64,000 nt of DNA from Saprospiraceae bacterium (GTDB taxonomy: Bacteria; Bacteroidota; Bacteroidia; Chitinophagales; Saprospiraceae). How positions within the stretch are numbered: position 1 is the stretch's first letter; each line of letters opens with the position of its first letter. Location of the stretch: positions 92,335-156,334 of the forward strand of contig JAEUUT010000109.1 of the NCBI GenBank assembly GCA_016787415.1, given 5' to 3'. Of this stretch, positions 10,595 through 19,933 are shown in pieces. Made by a program: the position numbers and the translations under genes. A model generated the notes under the pieces. It was not told where the DNA came from. It ran no database searches and saw only the letters and a program-made list of their open reading frames with translations.

Positions 10595-11692
10595 TTATTC
10601 CTCCGGAATCACATTCTCCACTACCTCGTCTTCGCCCGTTTCGCTGAGCAGGGCTTTCTGCTTGCGGCGTTCGAGGGAGTTGGCATGCATATCGAGGTAT
10701 TCGTTGCGGTTGCGAACAATATCGGCGGCGAGAAAAAGTGCCTTGATAAACGAACTTTCATCGGCTTCTCCTTTCCCTGCAATATCATATGCAGTTCCAT
10801 GATCTGGAGAGGTGCGGACAGAGGCGAGGCCAGCCGTGTAGTTTACCCCTGCGCCAAACGAAAGCGCTTTGAAAGGGACAAGGCCTTGATCGTGGTACAT
10901 CGCCAGGATGCCGTCGTATTTGCTGAACTGGCCCGATCCGAAAAACCCGTCGGCCGGGAATGGGCCGAAGGCCAGTACGCCTTTTGCTTTGGCTTCTTCG
11001 ATAGCCACCCGAACGATGGTATCGTCTTCATCGCCGATAGCGCCTTCGTCACTTGCATGCGGGTTGAGGCCCATCACGGCAATGGTCGGGCGTTGAATAT
11101 TGAAATCGACGCGCAGGGTTTCGGCCATGATGAGGATTTTTCGCAAGACGCGTTCTTTTGTTATTGCGGCTGCTACATCCTTGATGGGCAAATGATTGGT
11201 AACGATGCCTACGCGCAGGGCATCGGACACCATGAGCATCAACGATTCCTTCGCCTTGAATTCGTTGGCGATGTATTCCGTATGGCCTACAAATGGGAAA
11301 TTAGCCATTTGCATCGCTTTTTTATTGATCGGAGCGGTCACCAGCGCATCTATTTCTCCGGCGCGCAGGTCTTTTACAGCCCGTTCGAGGGCCTGGAATG
11401 CGCATTTTCCACCCATGTCGGTAGGTTTGCCGAGGGTGATGTTCACATTGTCGGGCCAGCAATTGATGACGTTGATGCGGTCGGAAAGGGCTTCCTCTGC
11501 TGTATTCACAGAGTGAAACTGAATATTTTCCTGGGTGATAATATTTTTATGATAGGCCACCACTTTGGTGCTGCCATAAATAATCGTTCTGTAATTCGGC
11601 GCGGCATTTTTGATGGCCAGGGCTTTGAGAATCACTTCCAGGCCGATGCCATTGATGTCGCCACAGGATATTCCGATAGTTATATTGCTCAT
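10595..11692 (-). CDS. pdxA: 4-hydroxythreonine-4-phosphate dehydrogenase
   Basis: This 365-residue enzyme oxidises 4-phosphohydroxy-L-threonine in the DXP-dependent pathway to pyridoxal 5'-phosphate. Metal- and substrate-binding segments are in place: GDINGIGLE near the N-terminus, VTAPINKKA, GHTEYIA, the NPHASDEG motif, and YHDQGLVPFK (the last His being a metal ligand in the family). A charged tail of about 20 residues, rich in Glu, follows the catalytic domain and looks dispensable. It lies 13 bp downstream of pepA on the same strand, so the two are probably one transcript. Confidence 0.95.
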   Translation of the reverse strand: MSNITIGISCGDINGIGLEVILKALAIKNAAPNYRTIIYGSTKVVAYHKNIITQENIQFHSVNTAEEALSDRINVINCWPDNVNITLGKPTDMGGKCAFQALERAVKDLRAGEIDALVTAPINKKAMQMANFPFVGHTEYIANEFKAKESLMLMVSDALRVGIVTNHLPIKDVAAAITKERVLRKILIMAETLRVDFNIQRPTIAVMGLNPHASDEGAIGDEDDTIVRVAIEEAKAKGVLAFGPFPADGFFGSGQFSKYDGILAMYHDQGLVPFKALSFGAGVNYTAGLASVRTSPDHGTAYDIAGKGEADESSFIKALFLAADIVRNRNEYLDMHANSLERRKQKALLSETGEDEVVENVIPEE

Positions 11693-11705
11693 CGTTTTGC
11701 GGTTG

Positions 11706-13142
11706 CTACGCGTATTGTTTTTTCAGAAAGTCGTACAAAAGGCGAACGCCGACGCCGGTTCCATCCTTGGTTCGGTAGGCGTTTGCGCTGCGAAGATAGG
11801 CAGGCCCGGCGATGTCTAGGTGCAACCACGGATATTCGCCTGCGAAATGTTCAAGAAATTTTCCGGCAGTGATCATTCCGGCGTTGCTGCTGCCCAGGTT
11901 TTTCAGGTCGGCGATGTTGCTTTTCAGTTCATCTTCAAATTCTTTCCACAAGGGAAATTCGACGAGCCGTTCGTAGGTGGCCCAGCCGCTGTTTTCGAGC
12001 GATGCTTTCACTGTTTGGGAGGCAGTGCCCATGTAACAAATAGCCTGGGTGCCTAAAGCCTTTACTGCGGCGCCGGTCAACGTTGCCAGGTCGATCACCA
12101 GTTCGGGGTCGTATTGCCGGGCATAATGCAGCGCATCTGCCAGTAAGAGACGGCCTTCGGCGTCGGTATTCACCACTTCTACCGTAGTGCCCGAATACAT
12201 GCGAACCACGTCGCCAGGTGCAAATGCCTGGTGGCCCACTACATTGTCTGTCACTGGAATCAGACCAATCAGGTGTACCGGCAGTTTGTTGGCAGCAGCG
12301 GCACAAAACAGGCCTATCACCGCAGCGCCTCCCGCCATATCGCATTTCATGTAGTCCATGGCCTCCGAAGGTTTCAGGCTGAGTCCGCCGGTGTCGTACA
12401 CGACTCCTTTACCCACCAAAACAACTGGCTTTGGGTTGCGGGCTGCCGCCGGTTTCCACTCCAGTATACAAAAACAAGGAGGCACGGTACTGCCTTTATT
12501 GACTGCCAGCAAGCCGCCCATTTGTATGGATTCGAGTTGCGTTTTATCCAGAATGGTTGCCTGAAAACCGTGGGCTCGGGCTATTTCAAGTGTCGACTCA
12601 GCCAGGCGTGGCGCATCCATGTGGGAGTAGGGCTCGTTGACGAGGTCGCGGGTCAGAAAAACGGCCTGTAATACGTCATTGAGTTCGGCTATACTTGCTG
12701 CGGAAGCCCCTTCCACACATATTTCCGTGAGGCTTTTTTCTTTCTGTTCCGGTTTGCTGAAATATTTCAAAAACTGATAACTCCCCAGTGCCAGGCCTTC
12801 GGCAAAGGCCAGCGACAGGTCTTCAGGACAAATATTGCGTAAACGAACGGATGTGATTTTGTAATGGCGCAGTTCGCGCAGCATGGAATTGCCTGCAATC
12901 CGGGCATTTTCGACGCGAATAGCGGGCGACTTGTCGTGTTTTAATAATCGAACAAAAATCGGGGATGCCGCTCGCGGAAAGCAAAAAGTATGGGAATCAA
13001 GTTCGGAGGAGTGTCGGAGAAATGCCATTTCCTCGGCATTCAGGACGGCTTCAAGCGGATCGAGTGTGTCTTTTTGGGATAAGATAACGAGCGCGCCGGG
13101 CGAGGTTTCAGATGGTATGGCTGTGAGTTGAACGCGTTTCAC
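11706..13142 (-). CDS. pepA: Leucyl aminopeptidase (M17 family)
   Basis: This 478-residue cytosolic zinc/manganese aminopeptidase removes N-terminal residues from peptides. The catalytic C-terminal domain shows GKGVVYDTGGLSLKP (near residue 240), CDMAGGAAV, and the signature NTDAEGRLLLADAL near 322-335. The M17 N-terminal domain is present but divergent. The start codon appears to be GTG at 13142; an in-frame TGA lies 9 bp upstream, so no upstream ATG is possible in this frame. pdxA follows after 13 bp. A palindromic repeat sits 70 bp upstream. Confidence 0.93.
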   Translation of the reverse strand: MKRVQLTAIPSETSPGALVILSQKDTLDPLEAVLNAEEMAFLRHSSELDSHTFCFPRAASPIFVRLLKHDKSPAIRVENARIAGNSMLRELRHYKITSVRLRNICPEDLSLAFAEGLALGSYQFLKYFSKPEQKEKSLTEICVEGASAASIAELNDVLQAVFLTRDLVNEPYSHMDAPRLAESTLEIARAHGFQATILDKTQLESIQMGGLLAVNKGSTVPPCFCILEWKPAAARNPKPVVLVGKGVVYDTGGLSLKPSEAMDYMKCDMAGGAAVIGLFCAAAANKLPVHLIGLIPVTDNVVGHQAFAPGDVVRMYSGTTVEVVNTDAEGRLLLADALHYARQYDPELVIDLATLTGAAVKALGTQAICYMGTASQTVKASLENSGWATYERLVEFPLWKEFEDELKSNIADLKNLGSSNAGMITAGKFLEHFAGEYPWLHLDIAGPAYLRSANAYRTKDGTGVGVRLLYDFLKKQYA

Positions 13143-13211
13143 AGAAAATCAGGTTGGGTCGAAAAAATGGTAGCCGGGTGTGAAAAAGGCTGCGAAGATA
13201 CCATTTTTTTA

Positions 13212-13335
13212 AGAAGTGAGAGGTGAGAAGTGAGAGGTGAGAATCCGTAGAGTGTGCCGCTCCGTTCGAATGAACATTGTAGCGGAGCGGCACACTCTAC
13301 GGATTCTCACCTCTCGCTTCTCACCTCTCACTTCT
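13212..13335. repeat. Long palindrome 'a': heptamer arms AGAAGTG/AGAGGTG, CCGTAGAGT core
   Basis: Arms at 13212-13264 and 13283-13335 pair over 53 bp with a single mismatch, around an 18-nt loop. Each arm has four alternating 7-bp units (AGAAGTG, AGAGGTG) and then the core CCGTAGAGTGTGCCGC. The right arm ends exactly at the stop codon of the DUF4197 gene (13336). The core matches that of palindromes g, h, j, k and l, although the arm unit is unrelated to theirs. Confidence 0.97.
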
Positions 13336-14067
13336 CTATTTCTTGTCCTGTCGCGCAAACACCTTCTTCAGCAGTTCCGAATTGCGCTGGCCCACATCTG
13401 TACGAATGCCCTTTTCTTTCTTTTCCACAAGGCTAAACATGCCTTTGAGGGCCTGTTTGGTCACGTGATCGTCGAGTTCGGGGTTGGTTTTGGTCACGAA
13501 GGGCAGTTTGTTGTAGGTAGTAACGGCATTTGTCCAGTATTCACGGGCATTTACCTTATCGAGCGAGGCCTGGATAATAGGTTTGAATTCGCTGTACAAT
13601 TGCTGGTACGTAGATTTTTCCAGATAACGGGTAGCAGCGTCCGCGTTGCCCGTGAGGATATTCATGGCATCCTGAAAAGTCATGCCTTTGATGGCGGCTA
13701 CAAAAATGGGTTTGGCTTTGGTAGCAGCGTCTTCTGCAGCACGGTTCATCCGCTCGGTCAAATCGGCCTCAATATTGGAAAAGCCAGGAACAGCCTTCAG
13801 TTTATCGGTCACTTTCTGTGCTTCTTCCGGAACCAGGATTTTATACGGGCTTTTGAAATAGCCGTCTTTGGCCGACAGGAAATCGACGGCTTCACCAATT
13901 CCGTTGTTGAGGGCTTCTTTGAGGCCGTTGCCCACTTCTTCCTGAGTCAGGTTGCCCTCCGGCAGGCCGACGGCTTTTTTGGCTTTATTGAGCACATCGC
14001 CGAATTGGGCATGCGCGAGGCTGGCGCTCATCAGCGCCATCATTAAAAAGAGTGTTTTTTTGAACAT
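13336..14067 (-). CDS. DUF4197 domain-containing exported protein
   Basis: This protein of about 243 residues has a signal peptide (MFKKTLFLMMALMSASLAHA) followed by a mostly helical domain. The features match DUF4197: GLKEALNNGIGEAVDFLS, a GYFKSPYKI segment, and a KGMTFQDAMNIL segment. The family is periplasmic or outer-membrane associated and has no known biochemical role. I chose the ATG at 14067 because it gives a clean signal peptide; the frame stays open to 14136 but that extension is not peptide-like. The stop codon is directly followed by palindrome a. It is single by spacing. Confidence 0.85.
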   Translation of the reverse strand: MFKKTLFLMMALMSASLAHAQFGDVLNKAKKAVGLPEGNLTQEEVGNGLKEALNNGIGEAVDFLSAKDGYFKSPYKILVPEEAQKVTDKLKAVPGFSNIEADLTERMNRAAEDAATKAKPIFVAAIKGMTFQDAMNILTGNADAATRYLEKSTYQQLYSEFKPIIQASLDKVNAREYWTNAVTTYNKLPFVTKTNPELDDHVTKQALKGMFSLVEKKEKGIRTDVGQRNSELLKKVFARQDKK

Positions 14068-14179
14068 GGTCGTTGTTGTTGAATGAAAACCTTTGTAAGC
14101 ACATTCCATAAAACGCCATATGGTGCAAAACGCCACTCAATGGAAGGAGGTTTAGATTTTTTTTAACGTTCTCCTCAAC

Positions 14180-15940
14180 CTATTCCGTCACCACCCGAAT
14201 GCCCAGTTCCTCCAGTTGTTTGAGTTTGATGGCATCGGGTGCATCGATCATCATGTCGCGGCCCTGGTTGTTTTTTGGGAAAGCGATAAAGTCGCGGATC
14301 GAGTTGGCGCCGTTCATCACGGCGTTCAGGCGGTCGAAGCCGAAGGCAATGCCACCGTGCGGCGGCGCGCCGAATTCGAAAGCGCCGAGCAGGAATCCGA
14401 ATTGCGCTTCCGCTTCTTCGGCAGTGAAGCCGAGCAGTCGGAAGTTGCGGCTTTGCAGGTCGCGGTCGTGGATACGGATCGAACCACCGCCAATTTCCAC
14501 GCCGTTCAGCACCAGGTCATAGGCGTCTGCGCGGATGCCTTTCAGCACGCCGTGGTCGTCGCTTTCCATTTTGGCGATGTCTTCGGGTTTTGGGCTGGTG
14601 AATGGGTGGTGCATGGCAAAGAAACGTTGCTCGTCTTCATCCCATTCGAGCAGCGGGAAATCGACCACCCACAGCGGTTTGAAATCGTCGGGTTTGCGCA
14701 GTCCGAGGCGGCTGCCCATTTCGAGGCGTAGTTCGGAAAGTTGTTTGCGCGTTTTTTCTTCCTCGCCACACAGCAGGAACAGCATATCGCCTGGTTTGGC
14801 GCCGCAGCGTTCGGCCCAAACTTTCAGGTCTTCCGGAGTGTAAAACTTGTCAACGGAAGATTTAAAGTTGCCGTCGGCTTCGCAACGCACATACACGAGC
14901 CCTTTGGCGCCAATTTGCGGGCGCTTCACCCATTCTGTGAGTTCGTCTACCTGTTTGCGGGAATAATCGGCACACCCGGGCGCACAAATGGCGATCACCG
15001 ATTCAGCACCGTCGAACACCGGAAATCCTTTGCCTTTGGCTACGTCGGACAGGTCGACGAATTCCATGCCGAAGCGCAGGTCGGGTTTGTCGGAACCATA
15101 CAGGCGCATGGCTTCGTCGTAGGTCATGCGCGGGAAATCGCCGAGCGTAATGCCCAATGCCTGCTGAAACAGGTATTTAGTGAGCCCTTCAAACGTATTC
15201 AGGATGTCTTCCTGGTGAATGAACGACATTTCACAGTCGATTTGCGTAAACTCCGGCTGGCGGTCGGCGCGCAGGTCTTCATCGCGAAAACATTTCACGA
15301 TCTGGAAATACTTGTCGAAGCCAGCCACCATCAGGATTTGTTTGAAAGTTTGAGGCGACTGCGGCAAGGCATAGAACTGCCCTTTGTTCATACGGCTGGG
15401 CACCACGAAGTCGCGGGCGCCTTCAGGCGTGGATTTGATCAGATTGGGCGTTTCCACTTCCACGAATCCCTGACCGGCCAAATACTTGCGGGTTTCGATA
15501 GCGAGGTTGGAGCGGAACAGCAGGTTGCGCTGCACGGCGTTGCGGCGCAGGTCGAGGTAGCGATATTTCATACGCAGGTCGTCGCCGCCGTCGGTATCAT
15601 CCTGAATGGTAAAAGGTGGTGTTTTGGCTGCATTCAGCACCTCGAAGCGCGTTACGCGAATTTCTACGTCGCCGGTTTCACGATCCGGGTTTTTGCTGGC
15701 CCGTTCGCGCACGGTACCGCTGGCCTGAATGACGAATTCGCGGCCGAGTTTGCGTGCGCGTTCGCACAGTTCGGCATTGTCGTCCATATCGAACACCAGT
15801 TGGGTAATGCCGTAGCGGTCGCGCAGGTCGACGAAGGTAAGGCCGCCCAGGTTGCGGCCGATGGCTACCCAGCCGGCCAGGGTCACTTCTTTATTGATAT
15901 CCGAAAGGCGTAATTCGCCACAGGTATGGGTGCGATACAT
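14180..15940 (-). CDS. aspS: Aspartyl-tRNA synthetase, bacterial type
   Basis: This 586-residue class II synthetase charges tRNA-Asp. The N-terminal OB-fold anticodon domain covers about 1-110. Class II motif 2 is seen as [18 protein letters not shown] near residue 218. A GAD insertion domain in the middle (about 290-410) marks the bacterial rather than archaeal type, and motif 3 (GIAFGFDRL) is near residue 535. Length is typical. It is preceded by a good -7 element overlapping the 3' end of the upstream methyltransferase gene, so it probably has its own promoter. Confidence 0.97.
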   Translation of the reverse strand: MYRTHTCGELRLSDINKEVTLAGWVAIGRNLGGLTFVDLRDRYGITQLVFDMDDNAELCERARKLGREFVIQASGTVRERASKNPDRETGDVEIRVTRFEVLNAAKTPPFTIQDDTDGGDDLRMKYRYLDLRRNAVQRNLLFRSNLAIETRKYLAGQGFVEVETPNLIKSTPEGARDFVVPSRMNKGQFYALPQSPQTFKQILMVAGFDKYFQIVKCFRDEDLRADRQPEFTQIDCEMSFIHQEDILNTFEGLTKYLFQQALGITLGDFPRMTYDEAMRLYGSDKPDLRFGMEFVDLSDVAKGKGFPVFDGAESVIAICAPGCADYSRKQVDELTEWVKRPQIGAKGLVYVRCEADGNFKSSVDKFYTPEDLKVWAERCGAKPGDMLFLLCGEEEKTRKQLSELRLEMGSRLGLRKPDDFKPLWVVDFPLLEWDEDEQRFFAMHHPFTSPKPEDIAKMESDDHGVLKGIRADAYDLVLNGVEIGGGSIRIHDRDLQSRNFRLLGFTAEEAEAQFGFLLGAFEFGAPPHGGIAFGFDRLNAVMNGANSIRDFIAFPKNNQGRDMMIDAPDAIKLKQLEELGIRVVTE

Positions 15941-15984
15941 GGTATTATGATGATCTGTGAAACAGGTTTTTTAAAAAAGAGGCG

Positions 15985-15992
15985 CAAAAGTA
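15985..15992 (-). promoter_or_regulatory. Candidate -7 element of aspS promoter
   Basis: On the minus strand TACTTTTG matches TAnnTTTG exactly, 45 bp before the aspS start. A TTTG lies upstream, inside the end of the methyltransferase gene, but the spacing (14 bp) is shorter than the usual 19. Confidence 0.4.
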
Positions 15993-15997
15993 AGGTT

Positions 15998-17155
15998 TTA
16001 CCGCAACAAACGCTCCAGGTAATGTTCAGTAATCCCGAATCCTGCCTTCAAGGCGGCAATTTTTTCCAGAACAGGTTGTGCGGGTTTCGATTTTTTATCT
16101 ACCACCGCTGTAATCATGACGTTTTTGGCGGTATGTTCAGTAGAAATAAATTCGAAAACGTGGGTTTTGTACCCATTTGCTTCAAGCAGCAGGGCCCGAA
16201 TGCCATCCGTCAGGATTTCCGCCTGTCGTTCTTCCAGAATACCGAAACGCAGCAGGGGCGCCATTTCGTTCCGGGTTTCCATGTCGCGCCGGATTTGTTT
16301 GTGGCAGCAAGGGGCCGCCACAATGATTTGCGCTTTCTGATGGATTCCTGTAGCCAGAGCGAGATCAGTGGCAGTGTCGCAGGCATGCAGGGCAATGAGC
16401 ATATCGAGCCGCTCGGGCTGGTAGTCGTTGATGTCGGTGGCGACAAAATGCAGTCCTTGGAATGCATTTTCACGGGCTGTTTTATTGCAGAATTCCACCA
16501 GCGCCGGGCGTAGTTCGATGCCGGTTATCTGCGGCTGCATGCCCATGCGGGATACCAGAAAGTCGTAGAGGGCAAAGGTGAGGTACCCTTTTCCCGAACC
16601 CATGTCGGCAATACGCACATCAGTTGGCAGGGCGTGCTGACGCAACAGGCTTTCTATGGTTTCGAGGTACTTATTGATCTGCCGCCATTTGTCCTGCGCC
16701 GATGCCAGCACTTCGCCTTTTGCGCTGGTGATGCCAAGCGTATGCAGCCAAGGCGCGGAAGGGTCGAGCAGGCGCTTTTTTTCCCGGTCATGGCCAGTTT
16801 CGGCAGCGACGGCGCCTGATGATTTTTTATCGGTCAATCGCGCCGTACCATCTTTTTCAAAACGCAGGCTGAAATCCCGCTCGGCCGTAAACATTTCGGC
16901 GTTTAAAAAGGCTTGCCCCAGCAGGTTTTTCAATAACCCACGGGCTTCCTCCAGGCTGTAATTTTTTACTTCATCGCGCGTCGCATAACGATAGTTGAAG
17001 GCTACTTTTATCCCGGCTTTTAATTCCACCGGCCGGATATAGATGTTTTTGAGCCCGGCCCCGGCAGCCGTGGTCGTTTTACTCAGGGAGCATTTGAGCA
17101 ACTGACCAGCCTGGAAGGCGACCTGGAAGTGTTGGAGAAAGCGATCGAGCGACAT
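15998..17155 (-). CDS. SAM-dependent methyltransferase, METTL25/GSTCD-like
   Basis: This 385-residue protein has a Rossmann methyltransferase domain in its C-terminal two thirds. The SAM-binding motif I ADMGSGKGYLTFAL is at about 180-193 and an acidic motif (GIELRP) follows. A HACDTATD segment and PCCHKQ near residue 281 are characteristic of the Methyltransf_32 group that includes METTL25 and GSTCD. The N-terminal ~130 residues show no domain I can name. In the family the paired cysteines and histidine probably form a structural or substrate site; the substrate is unknown. It lies 58 bp upstream of aspS on the same strand. Confidence 0.75.
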   Translation of the reverse strand: MSLDRFLQHFQVAFQAGQLLKCSLSKTTTAAGAGLKNIYIRPVELKAGIKVAFNYRYATRDEVKNYSLEEARGLLKNLLGQAFLNAEMFTAERDFSLRFEKDGTARLTDKKSSGAVAAETGHDREKKRLLDPSAPWLHTLGITSAKGEVLASAQDKWRQINKYLETIESLLRQHALPTDVRIADMGSGKGYLTFALYDFLVSRMGMQPQITGIELRPALVEFCNKTARENAFQGLHFVATDINDYQPERLDMLIALHACDTATDLALATGIHQKAQIIVAAPCCHKQIRRDMETRNEMAPLLRFGILEERQAEILTDGIRALLLEANGYKTHVFEFISTEHTAKNVMITAVVDKKSKPAQPVLEKIAALKAGFGITEHYLERLLR

Positions 17156-17182
17156 GAAGGGAGGGTTGATGAGGGTTGGCAG

Positions 17183-17321
17183 TTTGAACAGGATTTAAGG
17201 GATTGAACAGGATTAGAAGGATTCCTAGCGTAGTAGCCAATAATTTTAGAAATTTAAAAAATTGTCAACACGAAGTCGGTAATCCTTCTAATCCTGTTCA
17301 ATCCCTTAAATCCTGTTCAAA
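17183..17321. repeat. Long palindrome 'b': GGATT-unit arms, AT-rich conserved loop
   Basis: Perfect 41-bp arms lie at 17183-17223 and 17281-17321 around a 57-nt loop. Each arm has four 9-10 bp units ending GGATT (GAACAGGATT, TAAGGGATT, GAACAGGATT, AGAAGGATT). About 40 nt of the loop, including AATTTTAGAAATTTAAAA, are identical to the loop of palindrome e at 26462-26511 but in reverse orientation. Outside the left arm are two GTTGATGAGG-type units, and ATCAACCC lies outside the right arm, so a second, different pair of arms surrounds the first. It is the only palindrome here between two gene starts. Confidence 0.97.
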
Positions 17322-17398
17322 CTATCAACCCCCAAAAGTACATCCCCTCTCCAAATTATGAAAATGTTAAAATTTCGTGCAACCCTCTTCGAATAAAG

Positions 17399-17959
17399 AT
17401 GTCAATACACACAAATAACGCAATGGACGTACTACAAACGCACCGCGATCTGGTTGAAAGATGCAGAGAAGGGCATCGGGATGCACAGTTCGAGTTGTAC
17501 CGCCTGTATTCAAAGGCGATGTACAACACGGCGCTGCGTATGGTACAGCATCCCCATGATGCGGAGGATTTGTTGCAAAGCATTTTTGTCGAAGTATTTA
17601 CCAAACTGGATTCCTTTCGATACGAAAGCACCATTGGCGCCTGGATCAAAAGAATTACGATCAACAAATGCATCAATTTCCTCAAAAGCAAACGTCTTCC
17701 CTTATCGGAATTAAATGCCGTGAACGATCGCGCTGAAGAGAAAGAACCTGAATCTGAGCCGCGGTATTCCGTCGAAAAAATCAACCAGGCCATTCAACGC
17801 TTGCCCGATGGATACAGGGTGGTTTTTAATTTGTATGCAGTAGAAGGATACGATCATGAAGAGATTGCACAGATTCTGGGTGTAACCGAAGCCACTTCCA
17901 AATCGCAATACAGTCGCGCCAAAGCCAAACTCAGAGAAGCGCTTACATCAACCGACTAA
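17399..17959 (+). CDS. ECF-type RNA polymerase sigma factor
   Basis: This 186-residue sigma-70-family regulator contains region 2 (about 20-85, with the DAEDLLQSIFVEVF segment) and region 4 (about 125-180, with EEIAQILGVTEATSKSQ forming the helix-turn-helix). There is no region 1 or 3. ATG codons at 17399 and 17423 are both possible; the second matches the usual family start better. A downstream one-TM protein is its probable anti-sigma factor. A GTGCAACCCTC stretch 19-29 bp before the start could be part of an autoregulated promoter, but this is a guess from position only. Confidence 0.9.
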   Translation: MSIHTNNAMDVLQTHRDLVERCREGHRDAQFELYRLYSKAMYNTALRMVQHPHDAEDLLQSIFVEVFTKLDSFRYESTIGAWIKRITINKCINFLKSKRLPLSELNAVNDRAEEKEPESEPRYSVEKINQAIQRLPDGYRVVFNLYAVEGYDHEEIAQILGVTEATSKSQYSRAKAKLREALTSTD

Positions 17960-18013
17960 AGACCGCATGAACCAAAAAATAATCCTTTCAAACCGATACC
18001 CGACACCACAATT

Positions 18014-18808
18014 ATGACCGACAAAATAAAAAACTTTATCCAGCAGCACCGCGAAGCATTCGATTCGAATGTGCCCGGAGCCCATGTGTGGAACAGCATG
18101 CAACACACGCTCGGCCGCCTGCAATCTGCCGATGCGCTGGAACGAAGCATACTCATTCAGCGAATGCAAATCGACTCGGCAACGCCCCCCGCAAGCGCCT
18201 GGGAAAATATCCGTGCCGAACTCGACGCCCTGGAAGGTTCGGATGACCCGCTGGAACATTTTATTCTGGCCAACCGCAACGCACTCGATACGGCCGTTCC
18301 TGATACTGCCATCTGGCAAAACATCGAACAATCCATCCATCCTGCTTCCTCCAGACCGAAGGTAGTACACATGACCTGGCAGCGCCATCTCCTGCGTATA
18401 GCCGCTTCGCTAACCCTGCTGATTGCCGGCGTAGGAATGGGTATCTGGTATGCAAGGGCCAGCCAAAACGGTATGGATATGGCAGATGTTTCTTCCGAAT
18501 ACAAAGAACTTGAACAATTTTACGAACGAGATATCGCAACCAAACAACAAAAACTGGCGACCTTTACCGGAAACCGACCAGCAGAGGTCAATCTAGACCT
18601 CCAACAACTCGACCACATTATGCAGGACCTCCGTAAGGAACTGGCCGAAGTGCCTCCTGCAAACCGCGAACAGGTGGTCAGGGCCATGATTGAAAACTAC
18701 AAAGCCAAAACTGCCATTCTGGAAAAAGTGCTCCGCAGCCTGGATTCCACCCAAAAGCCCGTAAAAGACAACAGCGATGCAGCAGGATATGAAATTAAGG
18801 ATCTTTAA
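18014..18808 (+). CDS. Putative membrane-anchored anti-sigma protein with three N-terminal repeats
   Basis: This 264-residue protein has one membrane helix at about 126-146 (RIAASLTLLIAGVGMGIW). Before it, the cytoplasmic half shows three imperfect repeats with conserved Trp at 26, 63 and 101. Each has the pattern of a hydrophobic helix, Asp-Ser/Thr, Pro, then Trp four to five residues later (FDSNVPGAHVW, IDSATPPASAW, LDTAVPDTAIW). After the helix comes a long coiled-coil-like segment with many Glu, Gln and Lys. Position 54 bp after an ECF sigma gene makes an anti-sigma role likely, but there is no recognisable zinc-binding anti-sigma domain. Its 3' end overlaps the next gene. Confidence 0.65.
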   Translation: MTDKIKNFIQQHREAFDSNVPGAHVWNSMQHTLGRLQSADALERSILIQRMQIDSATPPASAWENIRAELDALEGSDDPLEHFILANRNALDTAVPDTAIWQNIEQSIHPASSRPKVVHMTWQRHLLRIAASLTLLIAGVGMGIWYARASQNGMDMADVSSEYKELEQFYERDIATKQQKLATFTGNRPAEVNLDLQQLDHIMQDLRKELAEVPPANREQVVRAMIENYKAKTAILEKVLRSLDSTQKPVKDNSDAAGYEIKDL

Positions 18809-19925
18809 CACCCGTACGCCTTTCATACAACGAATAGTCGTCTGGTTAGTCATTCTGGCCTTGTCGCCCGGTGCTTTTGCGAACGGCCCGAATCAGGAAT
18901 TTTCACGTACGATCAATCGGGATTTTTCGACTACGACAAATGGAATGACCGCGATTTACAACAAATTTGGCGCTGTAAACGTCAAAACCTGGAATAAGAA
19001 CGTGGTGAAAATTGACATTGTCATTCTTGTGAATGCCAAAGATCAACGGGAAGCAGAAAAAACCTTCAACCGCGTAAAAGTCAATTTCACGAATACAGCC
19101 GGTTATGTAAAAGCCGAAACCATGATTCAGGAAAAGTCGGCCTGGTGGATTGAAGACAATACCTGTCAGGACTTTAAGGTCAATTATGATGTATGGATGC
19201 CCAACAACAACCAACTCGACCTGAAAAATAAATGCGGCAATTCCTATGTGGCAACCATAAGCGGCAAGTTGACAGCCGAAATCAAATACGGCGACTTGCG
19301 CACCGAAACCATCGCCAATGATGCGGACCTCCATATCTCCTACGGGAAAGTTTATATCAGCCGCGTCAATAACCTGTACGGACAGGTGGAAAACGGAAAA
19401 TTAAATGTCAGTGATGTGCGTAGCATTCAATTCGACAGCAAAAACTCCGAAGTGCGCGTCGACCGGGCGATTAAAGTGCGGCTGATTTCTCAAAACGACG
19501 ACCTGGTTTTCGGCAACCTGGAAGACCTGCGGCTGCAAACCAAATACTCCGACCTGAAATTGCAGAAAGCGCATGCCGCCTATTTCACAACCCAATACAC
19601 CGATGTGCGTATCGCCAATGTTGGGAAGGCTGTAGATGCGGATATGACATATGGCAGCCTTAAAATTGAATCATTGGGCCGCAATTTTGCAGGCGTGAAT
19701 GTTATCGGAAAATATACCGACGTGGCCATCGCCGCCGAACGAGGCGCCGTCTTTCGCTTCGACGCTGAAGGAAATTCCACACCGCTCCAAACACCCTCGG
19801 GCGCCGTCATCCGGCATCGCAACGACGAAGGCTCGCGCGAACAGGTGCAAGGATTTGTCGGCGACGCCAATGCGCGAGGCGTGGTGAAGGCAAGACTGGT
19901 GTTTGGCGATTTTGTACTCCGATGA
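18789..19925 (+). CDS. Exported DUF4097-like beta-repeat protein
   Basis: About 378 residues. The signal peptide ends near ALSPGAFA. The rest is rich in short beta-strand repeats of the type KYGDLRTE, SYGKVYIS, KYSDLKLQ, QYTDVRIA, TYGSLKIE and KYTDVAIA, as expected for a parallel beta-helix or DUF4097-type adhesin fold. The start at 18789 overlaps the end of the putative anti-sigma gene by 20 bp, so translation is coupled; another ATG at 18777 is possible. The trio sigma, anti-sigma and beta-repeat protein suggests an envelope-stress or surface-state circuit in which this is a sensor or output (inference). Confidence 0.7.
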   Translation: MKLRIFNTRTPFIQRIVVWLVILALSPGAFANGPNQEFSRTINRDFSTTTNGMTAIYNKFGAVNVKTWNKNVVKIDIVILVNAKDQREAEKTFNRVKVNFTNTAGYVKAETMIQEKSAWWIEDNTCQDFKVNYDVWMPNNNQLDLKNKCGNSYVATISGKLTAEIKYGDLRTETIANDADLHISYGKVYISRVNNLYGQVENGKLNVSDVRSIQFDSKNSEVRVDRAIKVRLISQNDDLVFGNLEDLRLQTKYSDLKLQKAHAAYFTTQYTDVRIANVGKAVDADMTYGSLKIESLGRNFAGVNVIGKYTDVAIAAERGAVFRFDAEGNSTPLQTPSGAVIRHRNDEGSREQVQGFVGDANARGVVKARLVFGDFVLR

Positions 19926-19933
19926 AACACGGT

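Noticed and set aside
14741..15913. A 390-codon open frame antisense to aspS
   Set aside because: It mirrors the aspS gene on the other strand; the minus-strand protein is an unmistakable synthetase and codon bias explains the open antisense frame. The same applies to long antisense frames over pdxA, the EF-G paralogue, GH3 and GH92 genes.
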